Assembly (NCBI RefSeq): GCF_006376685.1
Contig: NZ_VEWL01000002.1
Span: 310,001-374,000 of the forward strand
Reading direction: 5' to 3'
Length of the DNA stretch: 64,000 nt
Source of the DNA: Ochrobactrum teleogrylli
GTDB lineage: Bacteria; Pseudomonadota; Alphaproteobacteria; Rhizobiales; Rhizobiaceae
Part shown: positions 45,566 to 54,167 of the stretch, piece by piece
How positions within the stretch are numbered: position 1 is the stretch's first letter
How the letters are laid out: each line of letters begins with the position of its first letter
The notes under the pieces: model-generated
What the model was told of the DNA's origin: nothing
Database searches by the model: none
What the model saw: the letters and a program-made list of their open reading frames with translations, nothing else
Translations under genes and position numbers: made by a program

Positions 45566-47641
45566 ATGAACATCGAATTCGAACCGTTCCTTTCCACGCC
45601 GTGGCTCATTGGCATTCTGGTTCCACTGGCGCTGCTGGTGCTGGCAACTGTCGCCCTGCGCATGCGCGGGGGATTGATCCGTCTTCTGGCCGCCGCGGCG
45701 CTGGCGCTGGCGCTCTTCAACCCTGTCGTGATCAATGAAGAACGCGAGCCGCTGAAAAGCGTTGTCGCCGTCGTGGTGGACCGCAGCCAGAGCCAGGAAC
45801 TGGGACAGCGCCGCGCCGATACCGATGCCGCGCTGAAAGCCGTGCAGGATCAGCTTGCCACCATGCCGCAATTCGAAACGCGCGTGGTGGAAACCGGCAA
45901 GCCGGGCGAAAACGAGGACGGTTATGCGACGCGGCTTTTCGGGCCGCTGGCCCGCGCCCTGCTCGACGTACCGCCCACGCGTGTCGCGGGCGCGATCATG
46001 ATCACCGATGGGCAGGTGCACGATACCCCCGCCAACAAGAATGCGCTGGGCTTCGACGCGCCCTTGCATGCGCTGGTGACCGGCAAGCCGGACGAATTCG
46101 ACCGTCGTATCCGCTTCAACAAGGCCCCGCGCTATGGCATCAGCGGCAAACCGCTGGAAATGTCGTTCACGGTCATTGACGAGGGCAAAGACCTCGGCAG
46201 CCCGGCTCGCGTCGAAATCCGCGTCAATGGCGAAGCAGTTTCGCAGGAAGACGCGCAGGTGGGACAGGAAACGCCTGTCACCATCACCCTGCCCCGCGCC
46301 GGTGTGAATATCGTTGAAATCGCCACGCCTGGAATTCCCGGTGAAGTGACCGACTCCAACAACCGTGCGGTTGCAACCGTTGACGGCATTCGCGAAAATC
46401 TGCGCGTGCTGCTCGTCTCCGGCGAGCCGCATAATGGCGAGCGCACCTGGCGCAATCTGCTGAAATCCGACGCTGCGGTCGATCTCGTCCACTTCACCAT
46501 TTTGCGCCCGCCGGAAAAGCAGGACGGCACGCCGATCAACGAACTGTCGCTGATCGCCTTCCCGACGCGTGAGCTGTTCGTGGACAAGGTCAACGAGTTC
46601 GATCTCATCATTCTCGACCGCTACCAGCATCGCGACGTGCTGCCGCTGCTCTATTACGATTACATCGCGCAATATGTGGAAAATGGCGGCGCGCTGCTGG
46701 TCGCTGCCGGGCCGGAATATGCGGGCGAAATGTCGATTGCCCGCACACCGCTTTATAACGCCCTGCCCGCCATGCCGACCGGCACTGTAACCGAAAAGGC
46801 GTTCTATCCGCGCCTGACCGATCTCGGCAAACGCCATCCCGTCACGCGCGGTCTGGACGGCAGCGAGCAGGAGCCACCACGCTGGAGCCGTTGGTTCCGC
46901 ACCATCGACATCACCGCGCCGCAGGGTGAAACGGTGATGAGCGGTGCCGACAACAAGCCGCTTCTCGTTCTCAACCGCGTCGGGAAAGGCCGCGTCGGCA
47001 TGTTCCTGTCCGATCAGGGCTGGCTATGGGCGCGCGGTTTTGAGGGCGGTGGTCCCTATGCGGCGCTCTATCGCCGCATCGCCCACTGGCTGATGCAGGA
47101 GCCGGAGCTGGAAGAAGAAGCGCTCACCGCAGCAGGCAATGGCCGTGTGCTTTCCATCCGCCGCCAGACCATGGGGGACAATCCCGGCACCGCGACCGTC
47201 AGCACGCCTTCGGGCAAGGAATTGCCGGTCAATCTCGCCCAGAGCAAGCCGGGGCTGTTCGAAGGGTCGTTGCAGACCGACGAAATCGGTGTCTTCCGGA
47301 TCAGGAATGGCGATCTGGAAACATTGGCCCATGTCGGACCCGTAGATGCGCCGGAATTTGCCGACAGCATTTCGACGGTGGATCGTCTGAAGCCGCTCGC
47401 CGAGGCGACCGGCGGGTCGGTCTATCGGGTTCATGCAAGCGCCGACAGCGCAGTGCGGGTGCCAGCGATTACGGCTGTCGCCGCCAATCGTACCGCCAGT
47501 GGCAATGACTGGATCGGCCTGCGCGAAACCGCCGATACGCAGCTGAAAAGCGTGAACCGTCTGCCGCTATTCTCCGGCTTCCTGGCGCTCGCTGCCCTGC
47601 TGCTTGTGTTCGGTGGCATGTGGTATCGCGAAGGGCGGTAA
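45566..47641 (+). CDS. Membrane protein with amidotransferase/VWA-like domains, last gene of MoxR operon
   Basis: A 691-residue protein with two N-terminal helices (about 10-30 and 37-55), a VWA-like stretch (VVAVVVDRSQSQELGQRRADTDAAL, where the MIDAS-type DRSQS is seen), a middle domain like class I glutamine amidotransferases (LRVLLVSGEPHNGERTWRNLLKSD, FDLIILDRYQHRDVLPLLYYD, GGALLVAAGPE), and a C-terminal helix (FSGFLALAALLLVFGGMWY). It likely forms a membrane complex with the two preceding gene products. The start has GGAGG. Confidence 0.87.
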   Translation: MNIEFEPFLSTPWLIGILVPLALLVLATVALRMRGGLIRLLAAAALALALFNPVVINEEREPLKSVVAVVVDRSQSQELGQRRADTDAALKAVQDQLATMPQFETRVVETGKPGENEDGYATRLFGPLARALLDVPPTRVAGAIMITDGQVHDTPANKNALGFDAPLHALVTGKPDEFDRRIRFNKAPRYGISGKPLEMSFTVIDEGKDLGSPARVEIRVNGEAVSQEDAQVGQETPVTITLPRAGVNIVEIATPGIPGEVTDSNNRAVATVDGIRENLRVLLVSGEPHNGERTWRNLLKSDAAVDLVHFTILRPPEKQDGTPINELSLIAFPTRELFVDKVNEFDLIILDRYQHRDVLPLLYYDYIAQYVENGGALLVAAGPEYAGEMSIARTPLYNALPAMPTGTVTEKAFYPRLTDLGKRHPVTRGLDGSEQEPPRWSRWFRTIDITAPQGETVMSGADNKPLLVLNRVGKGRVGMFLSDQGWLWARGFEGGGPYAALYRRIAHWLMQEPELEEEALTAAGNGRVLSIRRQTMGDNPGTATVSTPSGKELPVNLAQSKPGLFEGSLQTDEIGVFRIRNGDLETLAHVGPVDAPEFADSISTVDRLKPLAEATGGSVYRVHASADSAVRVPAITAVAANRTASGNDWIGLRETADTQLKSVNRLPLFSGFLALAALLLVFGGMWYREGR

Positions 47642-47681
47642 TCCGTCCTCACGCACCGTTCCTCGTCTGACACCCCCGTTG

Positions 47682-47812
47682 CCCCCTCATCCTGAGCAGG
47701 TGCGAAGCACCGTGTCGAAGGGCGAGGGCACGCGCTGATTTCCCCTCTCCTTCGATCCTTCGAAAATCTCAGGATGATGCGCCGTCTTCGACGGCTTCTC
47801 AGGATGAGGGGA
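47682..47812. repeat. Long palindromic repeat, family 2, copy 3
   Basis: Starts CCCCCTCATCCTGAGCAGG and ends CTTCTCAGGATGAGGGG, with inner GTCGAAGGGCG and CGTCTTCGACGG. With copy 2 it brackets the last gene of the MoxR operon. Confidence 0.75.
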
Positions 47813-47838
47813 AAGCAAACGTTTTCGCTGAACTGAAA

Positions 47839-48429
47839 TCAGGCCCGGTTGGCGTGGCGCACAATGCCGCTGACGCCGCTTGCGGCGCCGGGGGTGAGTT
47901 CGCAGGCGAGCATCCGGCGCGGATCGACCGCCGCTGGCATGACCATGGTGCCAGAAGGCACCATCTTGAAGCCGAACGGTCCATAATAAGGTTCGTCACC
48001 GACCAGAATAACCAGCTTGTGACCGGACTTCGTCGCCGCTTCCAGCGATAGACGCATCAGCGTGCCGCCAATGCCCCGCTTCTTCCATTCCGGCCGCACG
48101 GCAAGCGGACCCAGCAGAAGCGCTGGCGTCTTGCCGATCACGACCGGCGTCAGCCGTACCGAACCCACCACGATGCCGCCCATCAGGGCAACGAAGGAAA
48201 GATTCAGATCATGCGGACCGCCTTCGCGAATGAAATGCGCAGCGCGGGTAAAGCGCCCCGGTCCGAAAGCTTCGGCATTGATGGCTTCGATTTCAATGTC
48301 GTGCGCCGGGCATTCCTGCGCGTAGGTCAGTTCAAGCTGTTGCATGGGCTTAAGATCACAATTGGAGACTTCGGGGACCGTCAGGTCAATGGAATGCACG
48401 CCGCGCTCGCAGCGCGGTTTGAGTTTCAT
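47839..48429 (-). CDS. GNAT-family acetyltransferase
   Basis: A GCN5-type acetyltransferase of up to 196 residues. The acetyl-CoA loop is in LAVRPEWKKRGIGGTLMRLSLE and a C-terminal VGDEPYYGPFGFKMVPSG motif resembles the YjhQ-like subgroup. The start is uncertain: ATG 48429 gives a 28-residue extension before ATG 48345, and neither has a clear ribosome site. Substrate is unknown. Confidence 0.85.
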   Translation of the reverse strand: MKLKPRCERGVHSIDLTVPEVSNCDLKPMQQLELTYAQECPAHDIEIEAINAEAFGPGRFTRAAHFIREGGPHDLNLSFVALMGGIVVGSVRLTPVVIGKTPALLLGPLAVRPEWKKRGIGGTLMRLSLEAATKSGHKLVILVGDEPYYGPFGFKMVPSGTMVMPAAVDPRRMLACELTPGAASGVSGIVRHANRA

Positions 48430-48653
48430 CGTCGGATGAAAAGCATTTCCATTACGTGTCTCCTGGGCGACCTAACCTTTGGATGATCGCAAATTGGAAA
48501 CCCCATTACACCAAAATGAGCAGCGGTAAAACCATTTTTTTCAAATTGGCAGTTTCTGCTTCTCTTTTTGGCAGCGTGACGCACTGTTCACGACTTGTCG
48601 TGCTGTAAAATCGCCGGTTTCGCTCTATTTTGAGTTCCAAAAGGAGAAATCAC

Positions 48654-49640
48654 ATGGGACTTCTGGTCGATGGCAAGTGGCAGGATGTCTGGTACGACAC
48701 CAAAAGCACAAAAGGCCGCTTCGAGCGCTCGAAATCGCAATTCCGCAACTGGGTAACCGCGGATGGCAGTGCCGGTCCAACGGGCGAAGGCGGCTTCAAG
48801 GCTGAACCGGGGCGCTACCATCTTTATGTTTCCTATGCGTGCCCATGGGCGCATCGCACGCTGATCTTCCGCGCGCTGAAGAAGCTTGAAGATGTCATTT
48901 CAGTTTCGGTCGTGGACTATCTGATGGTGGAAGAAGGCTGGACCTTTTACGGCACCACCGGCAGCACCGGTGATGATCTGTACGGCTCCAAGCGCCTTTA
49001 TGAAATCTACACCCGCGCCGATCCGAATTATTCCGGTCGCGTTACCGTGCCGGTTCTGTGGGACAAGCAGCGCCAGACGATTGTTTCCAACGAATCGTCA
49101 GAAATCATCCGTATGCTCAACACAGCGTTCAATGAATTCGGCGATGCCTCGCTCGACTTCTACCCGGACGCGCTGGCCGCTGAGATCGATGCGCTCAACG
49201 ATTTCATCTATCCCAATATCAATAACGGCGTTTACCGCGCAGGCTTCGCCACCTCGCAGGATGCTTATGAGGAAGCGTTCAAGCAGTTGTTCGCCGCACT
49301 CGACACATTGGAGGACCGTCTGTCCCGCCAGCGCTACCTGGCGGGATCAAGCCTGACGGAAGCAGACTGGCGTCTGTTCACGACGCTGCTGCGTTTTGAT
49401 CCGGTCTATGTCGGCCATTTCAAATGCAATCTGCGCCGGATCGCCGATTATCCGAACTTGTGGAACTATACGCGCGAGCTTTATCAGGTGCCGGGCGTTG
49501 CCTCGACGGTGAATATGGAGCACATCAAGGGCCATTATTACCGCAGTCACAAGACGATCAACCCGACCGGCATTGTGCCAACAGGCCCTGAGATAGACTT
49601 TGCCGCCCCGCATGACCGGGATCGGTTTTCAAAGAGCTAA
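48654..49640 (+). CDS. Glutathionyl-hydroquinone reductase (ECM4/YqjG type)
   Basis: A 328-residue xi-class glutathione transferase. The catalytic cysteine is in YACPWAHRTLIFRALK near residue 61, followed by VPVLWDKQRQTIVSNESSEIIRML and the C-terminal helical domain (IYPNINNGVYRAGFATSQDAYEEAF). It reduces glutathionyl-hydroquinones using glutathione. AAGGAGAAA precedes ATG 48654. It is divergent from the GNAT gene. Confidence 0.94.
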   Translation: MGLLVDGKWQDVWYDTKSTKGRFERSKSQFRNWVTADGSAGPTGEGGFKAEPGRYHLYVSYACPWAHRTLIFRALKKLEDVISVSVVDYLMVEEGWTFYGTTGSTGDDLYGSKRLYEIYTRADPNYSGRVTVPVLWDKQRQTIVSNESSEIIRMLNTAFNEFGDASLDFYPDALAAEIDALNDFIYPNINNGVYRAGFATSQDAYEEAFKQLFAALDTLEDRLSRQRYLAGSSLTEADWRLFTTLLRFDPVYVGHFKCNLRRIADYPNLWNYTRELYQVPGVASTVNMEHIKGHYYRSHKTINPTGIVPTGPEIDFAAPHDRDRFSKS

Positions 49641-49718
49641 CCCTTCCGACCCGCACTGCGCCTTTCCTGCAACAGTCAGGATTCCTAATTCAGCTCTCTC
49701 TCATTCTCTCGTGCCCCT

Positions 49719-49732
49719 TTGATCTCGATCAA
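49719..49732 (+). promoter_or_regulatory. FNR/FixK-type box upstream of ompW
   Basis: TTGAT-CTCG-ATCAA matches the FNR/FnrN/FixK consensus TTGAT-N4-ATCAA exactly. It is 86 bases before the ompW start and sits inside a larger dyad (TGCCCC...GGGGCG). Binding is inferred from the consensus alone. Confidence 0.65.
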
Positions 49733-49817
49733 TGGGGCGCGAGGCGACGCAGTTCAGATTGGATGCATCCCCCAAGGACGAAATCCAAGACTGAGACCGT
49801 GACCAAGGAGAGATTTG

Positions 49818-50498
49818 ATGAACCGTTTTGCGAAAGGGCTGCTCGCAGCAACCGCGCTGACCTTTGCCGCACCGGCAGCCTTTGCCGCCGATAGTGTGGT
49901 CGCCCCGCCGGCCTCTGAAATTCAGGCGGTGCCCGAAGCGCTTTCGCCCTGGCAGATTCGCGTGCGCGCGCTCGGCGTGATTGCGGAAAACAAGGGTCAT
50001 GTGAACGGCGTTCCGGGTTCCGATCTCGACTATTCCAAGTCGATCACGCCGGAACTCGATATCACCTATTATTTCACCGACAATATCGCCGCCGAACTCA
50101 TTCTCGGCACGACCTATGCCAATATCAATGGCGCAGGCTCGATCAGTAGTCTGGGCAAGGTCGGCAAGACGTGGATTCTGCCACCAACGCTTACGCTGCA
50201 GTACCACTTCACCAATTTCGGCGCGTTCAAGCCTTATGTCGGTGCAGGCGTCAACTATACGATCTTCTACAATCAGGATGCGGGCAGCGCGGATTACCTG
50301 AAGGTCAAGAACACGTTTGGCGGCGCGCTCCAGTTCGGTGTCGATTATATGATCGACGAACATTGGGGCCTGAACTTCGACGTGAAGAAGCTGTTCCTCG
50401 AACCGAAATTCGACGTCACCGTCGGCGGGCAGGAATTGAGCGGCAAGGCCAAGCTCAATCCCTGGTTGATCGGTACGGGTATTACCTACCGCTTTTAA
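49818..50498 (+). CDS. ompW: OmpW-family outer membrane protein
   Basis: A 226-residue outer membrane beta-barrel. Signal peptide ends at AFA-AD. The barrel marks of OmpW are present: WQIRVRALGVIAENKG, ITPELDITYYFTDNIAAELIL, LPPTLTLQYHF, FKPYVGAGVNYTIFY, and terminal Phe (TGITYRF). E. coli OmpW is an 8-stranded pore controlled by FNR, consistent with the box upstream. GGAGAGA precedes ATG 49818. A terminator follows. Confidence 0.94.
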   Translation: MNRFAKGLLAATALTFAAPAAFAADSVVAPPASEIQAVPEALSPWQIRVRALGVIAENKGHVNGVPGSDLDYSKSITPELDITYYFTDNIAAELILGTTYANINGAGSISSLGKVGKTWILPPTLTLQYHFTNFGAFKPYVGAGVNYTIFYNQDAGSADYLKVKNTFGGALQFGVDYMIDEHWGLNFDVKKLFLEPKFDVTVGGQELSGKAKLNPWLIGTGITYRF

Positions 50499-50510
50499 TT
50501 CAGTGCTATT

Positions 50511-50540
50511 AAAAAGGGCGCGCGCTGCGCGCCCTTTATA
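50511..50540 (+). terminator. Rho-independent terminator of ompW
   Basis: AAAGGGCGCG-CGCTG-CGCGCCCTTT. Confidence 0.88.
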
Positions 50541-50600
50541 CCAAAGTATTACTCAGTATCCCCGCTCAGAATCAAACAATAACGCTGGGCGCCCGTGGTA

Positions 50601-51056
50601 TTACCACATCGGCAGCGGTTCCAGATCATACAGCGCTTCCTGCAAGCGCCGCTTGGTGGAGGCCGTGGTGCCTTCTGGTAGATCATCCAGAGGAAAGAAA
50701 CCGCTTTCGGCGATTTCTCTATCCGGCTCTTTGGGCGCAAGTTGTTCAAAGGAACGGCATACATAAAGTGCAACGTGATCGCGTGGCGAAGCATGGGCAT
50801 TCTTGTAAAGAGCAAGAAGTTGCGGGCGACTTTTCAGGATAATATTACCTTCTTCCCGCAGTTCTTTTTCCAGCGCCTGTTGAAAAGTCTCCCCACTATC
50901 AACACCGCCGCCTGGTAACTGCCAACCCGGCACGTAAGTATGTCTCACTAAAAAAACCGAGTTATTCTTTTCATCATACACAATTGCCCGCACCCCAAGG
51001 GTCATGGGGCGTCGCAAAAGAAAATATGAATGAAATATAAAATGACGAAAGCGCAT
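50601..51056 (-). CDS. NUDIX hydrolase
   Basis: A 151-residue NUDIX protein; the NUDIX box is GGGVDSGETFQQALEKELREEGNI. It starts with a basic/aromatic segment (MRFRHFIFHSYFLLRRPMTLGVRAIV). Substrate is not evident. ATG 51056 has GGAGAG at a good distance; a longer frame reaches 51092. The gene is more AT-rich than its neighbours and may have come from another source, but no mobile element is near. Confidence 0.87.
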   Translation of the reverse strand: MRFRHFIFHSYFLLRRPMTLGVRAIVYDEKNNSVFLVRHTYVPGWQLPGGGVDSGETFQQALEKELREEGNIILKSRPQLLALYKNAHASPRDHVALYVCRSFEQLAPKEPDREIAESGFFPLDDLPEGTTASTKRRLQEALYDLEPLPMW

Positions 51057-51164
51057 TCCGACTCTCCAGCAAACATTATATGCAGCTATCAATGCAGCAA
51101 TCGCATCAACAAAAAGTCGCTAAATACGGTTTCTATTTCAGAAATTATCCAGTAAACGGGCCAT

Positions 51165-52070
51165 ATGTTTCGCCTCGCTCACATCTCCGATATCCACCTT
51201 TCGCCACTGCCGCGTGTGAGATATCGCGAATTGGCATCAAAGCGCATCACTGGTTATATCAATTGGCTGCGCAACCGCAAGGGTGCAATGCATGGAACGG
51301 TACTCGATAAACTTGTAGCCGACATGCTGGCGCAAGCGCCGAATCATATTGCCGTCACCGGCGATCTGGTCAATCTGGCTCTCAATCTGGAAATAGACAT
51401 CGCCGCCGAATGGCTGTCGAAGCTGGGCAATTCTAACGATGTTTCGGTCGTGCCCGGCAATCACGACGCCTATGTGCCCGGCGCACTCGACCGGTCCTGC
51501 CGCAAATGGGAACCGTGGATGCGCGGCGACGGCATCGACAACAAGGGCAAGCGGCCGCAATTTCCCTATATGCGGGTGCGCGATGATGTCGCGATGATCG
51601 GCGTCTCGTCGGCGCGCGCCACAGCCCCCTTCATGGCGAGCGGCGATTTTCGCTCCGCGCAGGCCAAGCGCCTCGCCGCAGCACTGGATGAGGCAGGCGC
51701 GCGCGGGCTTTTCCGGGTTGTGATGATCCACCATCCGCCGATCCACGGCGCAACGCCGACCCACAAGCGCCTATACGGTATCCGCCGTTTTCAGAAGATC
51801 ATTCGAAAGCACGGCGCGGAGTTGGTCATTCACGGCCACACCCATCTGGCGACGAAATATGAAATCGACGGACCGAACGGCCAAGTGCCGGTGATCTGTG
51901 TCCCGTCGGCCAGCCAGAACTATGGCGGCCACAAGCCCCCTGCCCGCTACAATATTTTCAACATCGACCGCAAACCGGACGGCGGCTGGTATTGCCTGTG
52001 GGAACAGCACGGCATTGAAGATGTGAGCGAGCGCATTTTCAAGATCTCCGAACAGGAACTCTACACATGA
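51165..52070 (+). CDS. Calcineurin-like metallophosphoesterase
   Basis: A 301-residue phosphoesterase. The five conserved motifs are visible: HISDIHL, TGDLVN, VVPGNHDAY, MIHHPPIHG and IHGHTH. It likely cleaves phosphodiesters or cyclic nucleotides in the cytosol. It lacks a signal peptide. The ribosome site is weak. It shares a bidirectional terminator with leuA. Confidence 0.92.
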   Translation: MFRLAHISDIHLSPLPRVRYRELASKRITGYINWLRNRKGAMHGTVLDKLVADMLAQAPNHIAVTGDLVNLALNLEIDIAAEWLSKLGNSNDVSVVPGNHDAYVPGALDRSCRKWEPWMRGDGIDNKGKRPQFPYMRVRDDVAMIGVSSARATAPFMASGDFRSAQAKRLAAALDEAGARGLFRVVMIHHPPIHGATPTHKRLYGIRRFQKIIRKHGAELVIHGHTHLATKYEIDGPNGQVPVICVPSASQNYGGHKPPARYNIFNIDRKPDGGWYCLWEQHGIEDVSERIFKISEQELYT

Positions 52071-52096
52071 AAAAGGCGGCCAATGGCCGCCTTTTC
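52070..52096. terminator. Bidirectional terminator between phosphoesterase gene and leuA
   Basis: AAAAGGCGGCC-AAT-GGCCGCCTTTT between convergent genes. Confidence 0.92.
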
Positions 52097-52116
52097 AACT
52101 CGTACAGACGTTCGGC

Positions 52117-53838
52117 CTATTTGCCGATCACGCGGTTAGCCGCCGATACGATGGCCTCCAGCGAGGCGCTGACGATATTGTCATTGATGCCCGCGCCGAA
52201 CAGCTTGCCACCCGGATGCGCCATTTCGACATAGGAGATGGCCGATGCGTCCGAACCCTGCTGGAGCGAATGTTCGGAATAATCCACCACCGACATTTTC
52301 ACCCCGAGATATTTGGACAGCGCGTCGACAAAACCGTCGATCGGACCGGTGCCCTTGCCTTCGATATTCTTGGTCACGCCGTTATCGGTGATTTCGGCGG
52401 TGAGAATGCGGCGGCCCTTCTGTTCCGGATCGGGAATGGTGTGGTGATCCACGAACTTGATGCGGGCATCGGACTGCGTCACATAGAGCTTCTGGAACTC
52501 TTCATGAATGCGCTTCGAAGGCAATTCCTTGCCTTCGTCGTCGGTGATCTGCTGGATGATTTCGCGGAACTCGACCTGCAGATTGCGCGGCAGGTTCAAG
52601 CCGTAATCGGCCTGCAGGATATAGGCGATACCGCCCTTGCCCGACTGCGAATTGATGCGGATGATCGCTTCATAGGAGCGGCCCACATCCTGCGGATCGA
52701 TCGGCAGATAAGGCACTTCCCAAACCGGCGAATTGGCCGACTTGCGCGCCTTCATGCCCTTGTTGATCGCATCCTGATGCGAACCGGAGAAGGCGGTATA
52801 GACCAGCTCGCCGACATAGGGGTGGCGCTCCGCGATCTTCAGCTGGTTCGAATATTCGTAGACATCCTTCATGCGATTGATGTCGGTGCAATCCAGCTCG
52901 GGATCGATGCCCTGCGTGTACATATTCAGCGCCAGCGTCACCACGTCCACATTGCCGGTGCGCTCGCCGTTGCCGAACAAAGTGCCTTCCACGCGGTCGG
53001 CACCGGCCATCAGGCCCAGTTCCGTCGCAGCGATGCCCGTACCGCGGTCATTGTGCGGATGCAGCGAAATAATCAGGTTCTCGCGATTGTCGAGATTGCG
53101 GCACATCCATTCGATCTGGTCGGCATAGACATTCGGCGTGTTCATTTCCACCGTGGACGGCAGATTGACGATCAGCTTGTTGTCCGCCGTCGGCTTCACG
53201 ATCTCGATGACCGCATTGCAGATTTCCAGCGCCACATCCAGTTCCGTGCCGGTAAAGCTTTCCGGCGAATACTGGAAGCGATAGCCGCCGCCTGCCTTGG
53301 CAGCCATATCCATGATCATCTTGGCGGCATCGGTCGCGATCTGCTTGATTCCGCCCACATCCTTGGCGAAAACCACGCGGCGCTGCAATTCACTGGTGGA
53401 ATTGTAGAAATGGATGATCGGCGTCTTTGCGCCTTCCAAAGCTTCGAACGTGCGGGTGATCAGTTCCGGGCGGCACTGCACCAGAACCTGCAAATCCAGT
53501 TCGTCCGGCACATTGCCCTGTTCAATCGCCCAGCGGCAGAAGTCGAAATCCGTCTGCGAAGCGGATGGGAAGCCGATCTCGATTTCCGGGAAACCCATAT
53601 CGACCAGCAAACGGAACATGCGCTCCTTACGGTCATGGCCCATCGGGTCGATCAGCGCCTGATTGCCGTCACGCAGATCGACCGAACACCAGATCGGCGC
53701 CTTTTCGATCCGCTTCGATGGCCAGGTACGGTCATCGAGCTTCGGGGCCGGGAACGGCGAATATTTGGTGGCTGCGTCCCGCATGCCTTTACGTTCGGCT
53801 TTGGCTACGGATTGCGGCGTGATAACGGACTGGTTCAT
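52117..53838 (-). CDS. leuA: 2-isopropylmalate synthase (long form)
   Basis: A 573-residue enzyme that condenses 2-oxoisovalerate and acetyl-CoA in the first committed step of leucine synthesis. The catalytic TIM barrel has the metal Asp in CSVDLRDGNQALIDPM and the HxH in ISLHPHNDRGTG. The C-terminal regulatory (LeuA dimer) domain has VVDYSEHSLQQGSDASAISYVEM, the leucine feedback site. GGGAGGAAA precedes the ATG. It is controlled by the attenuator upstream (53918-54089). Confidence 0.96.
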   Translation of the reverse strand: MNQSVITPQSVAKAERKGMRDAATKYSPFPAPKLDDRTWPSKRIEKAPIWCSVDLRDGNQALIDPMGHDRKERMFRLLVDMGFPEIEIGFPSASQTDFDFCRWAIEQGNVPDELDLQVLVQCRPELITRTFEALEGAKTPIIHFYNSTSELQRRVVFAKDVGGIKQIATDAAKMIMDMAAKAGGGYRFQYSPESFTGTELDVALEICNAVIEIVKPTADNKLIVNLPSTVEMNTPNVYADQIEWMCRNLDNRENLIISLHPHNDRGTGIAATELGLMAGADRVEGTLFGNGERTGNVDVVTLALNMYTQGIDPELDCTDINRMKDVYEYSNQLKIAERHPYVGELVYTAFSGSHQDAINKGMKARKSANSPVWEVPYLPIDPQDVGRSYEAIIRINSQSGKGGIAYILQADYGLNLPRNLQVEFREIIQQITDDEGKELPSKRIHEEFQKLYVTQSDARIKFVDHHTIPDPEQKGRRILTAEITDNGVTKNIEGKGTGPIDGFVDALSKYLGVKMSVVDYSEHSLQQGSDASAISYVEMAHPGGKLFGAGINDNIVSASLEAIVSAANRVIGK

Positions 53839-53917
53839 TTCTCGTTTCCTCCCGGCTTCTGGACGGCATTACAGCTCGTCAAGCACGGATATTCATGATC
53901 GATTATAAGGGTTTTCT

Positions 53918-53967
53918 GAAAAGGAGCACAGGCCAGCGGGACCGTTTTCGACCGCCGGACGCTCCTT
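53918..53967 (-). terminator. leuA attenuator terminator
   Basis: On the minus strand GGAGC-GTCCGGCGG-...-CCGCTGGCCTGT-GCTCC followed by TTTTC. It lies right after the leader-peptide stop and 80 bases before leuA. An alternative hairpin (53953-53981) uses the same left-arm bases. Confidence 0.82.
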
Positions 53968-53981
53968 CAACGAGCCCGGCG
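53953..53981 (-). promoter_or_regulatory. leuA attenuator antiterminator hairpin
   Basis: On the minus strand CGCCGG-GCTC-GTTGAAG-GAGC-GT-CCGGCG. It pairs the end of the leader-peptide region with the left arm of the terminator, so only one of the two hairpins can form. Confidence 0.75.
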
Positions 53982-54089
53982 ATCGCCGCTAAGGCCGAGG
54001 GTAAGAAGCGAGTTGAGAACGCAAACATCGACGCGCGCGCCAGTGGCGGCAGCCGAATGTTCCAGAGATGTTGCGTTCTTCGTCATCAT
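53967..54089 (-). CDS. leuL: leu leader peptide
   Basis: A 40-codon frame ending inside the attenuator. Its C-terminal part has five leucine codons in ten (CTC AAC TCG CTT CTT ACC CTC GGC CTT AGC; peptide LNSLLTLGLSG). Low Leu-tRNA should stall the ribosome there and favour the antiterminator, allowing leuA expression. A second ATG directly follows the first. The ribosome site is weak. The remaining stretch up to 54167 shows nothing else I can support. Confidence 0.78.
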   Translation of the reverse strand: MMTKNATSLEHSAAATGARVDVCVLNSLLTLGLSGDRRAR

Positions 54090-54167
54090 GGTCAAGCTTT
54101 TACACGCGCGATTTGGCCGACGCAAGATGGATTTACGACAGCTGCCTCAGTCATACCTGTTTTTAAA

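Noticed and set aside
45545-46837. 430-codon open frame antisense to the last MoxR-operon gene
   Set aside because: No domain or ribosome site; shadow of a real gene.
50601-51056. Horizontal island around the AT-rich NUDIX gene
   Set aside because: Only one gene deviates in composition, and neighbours on both sides are typical core genes with no attachment site or integrase.
52216-53898. 560-codon open frame antisense to leuA
   Set aside because: Composition is His/Arg/Asp-rich shadow sequence; leuA on the other strand is certain.
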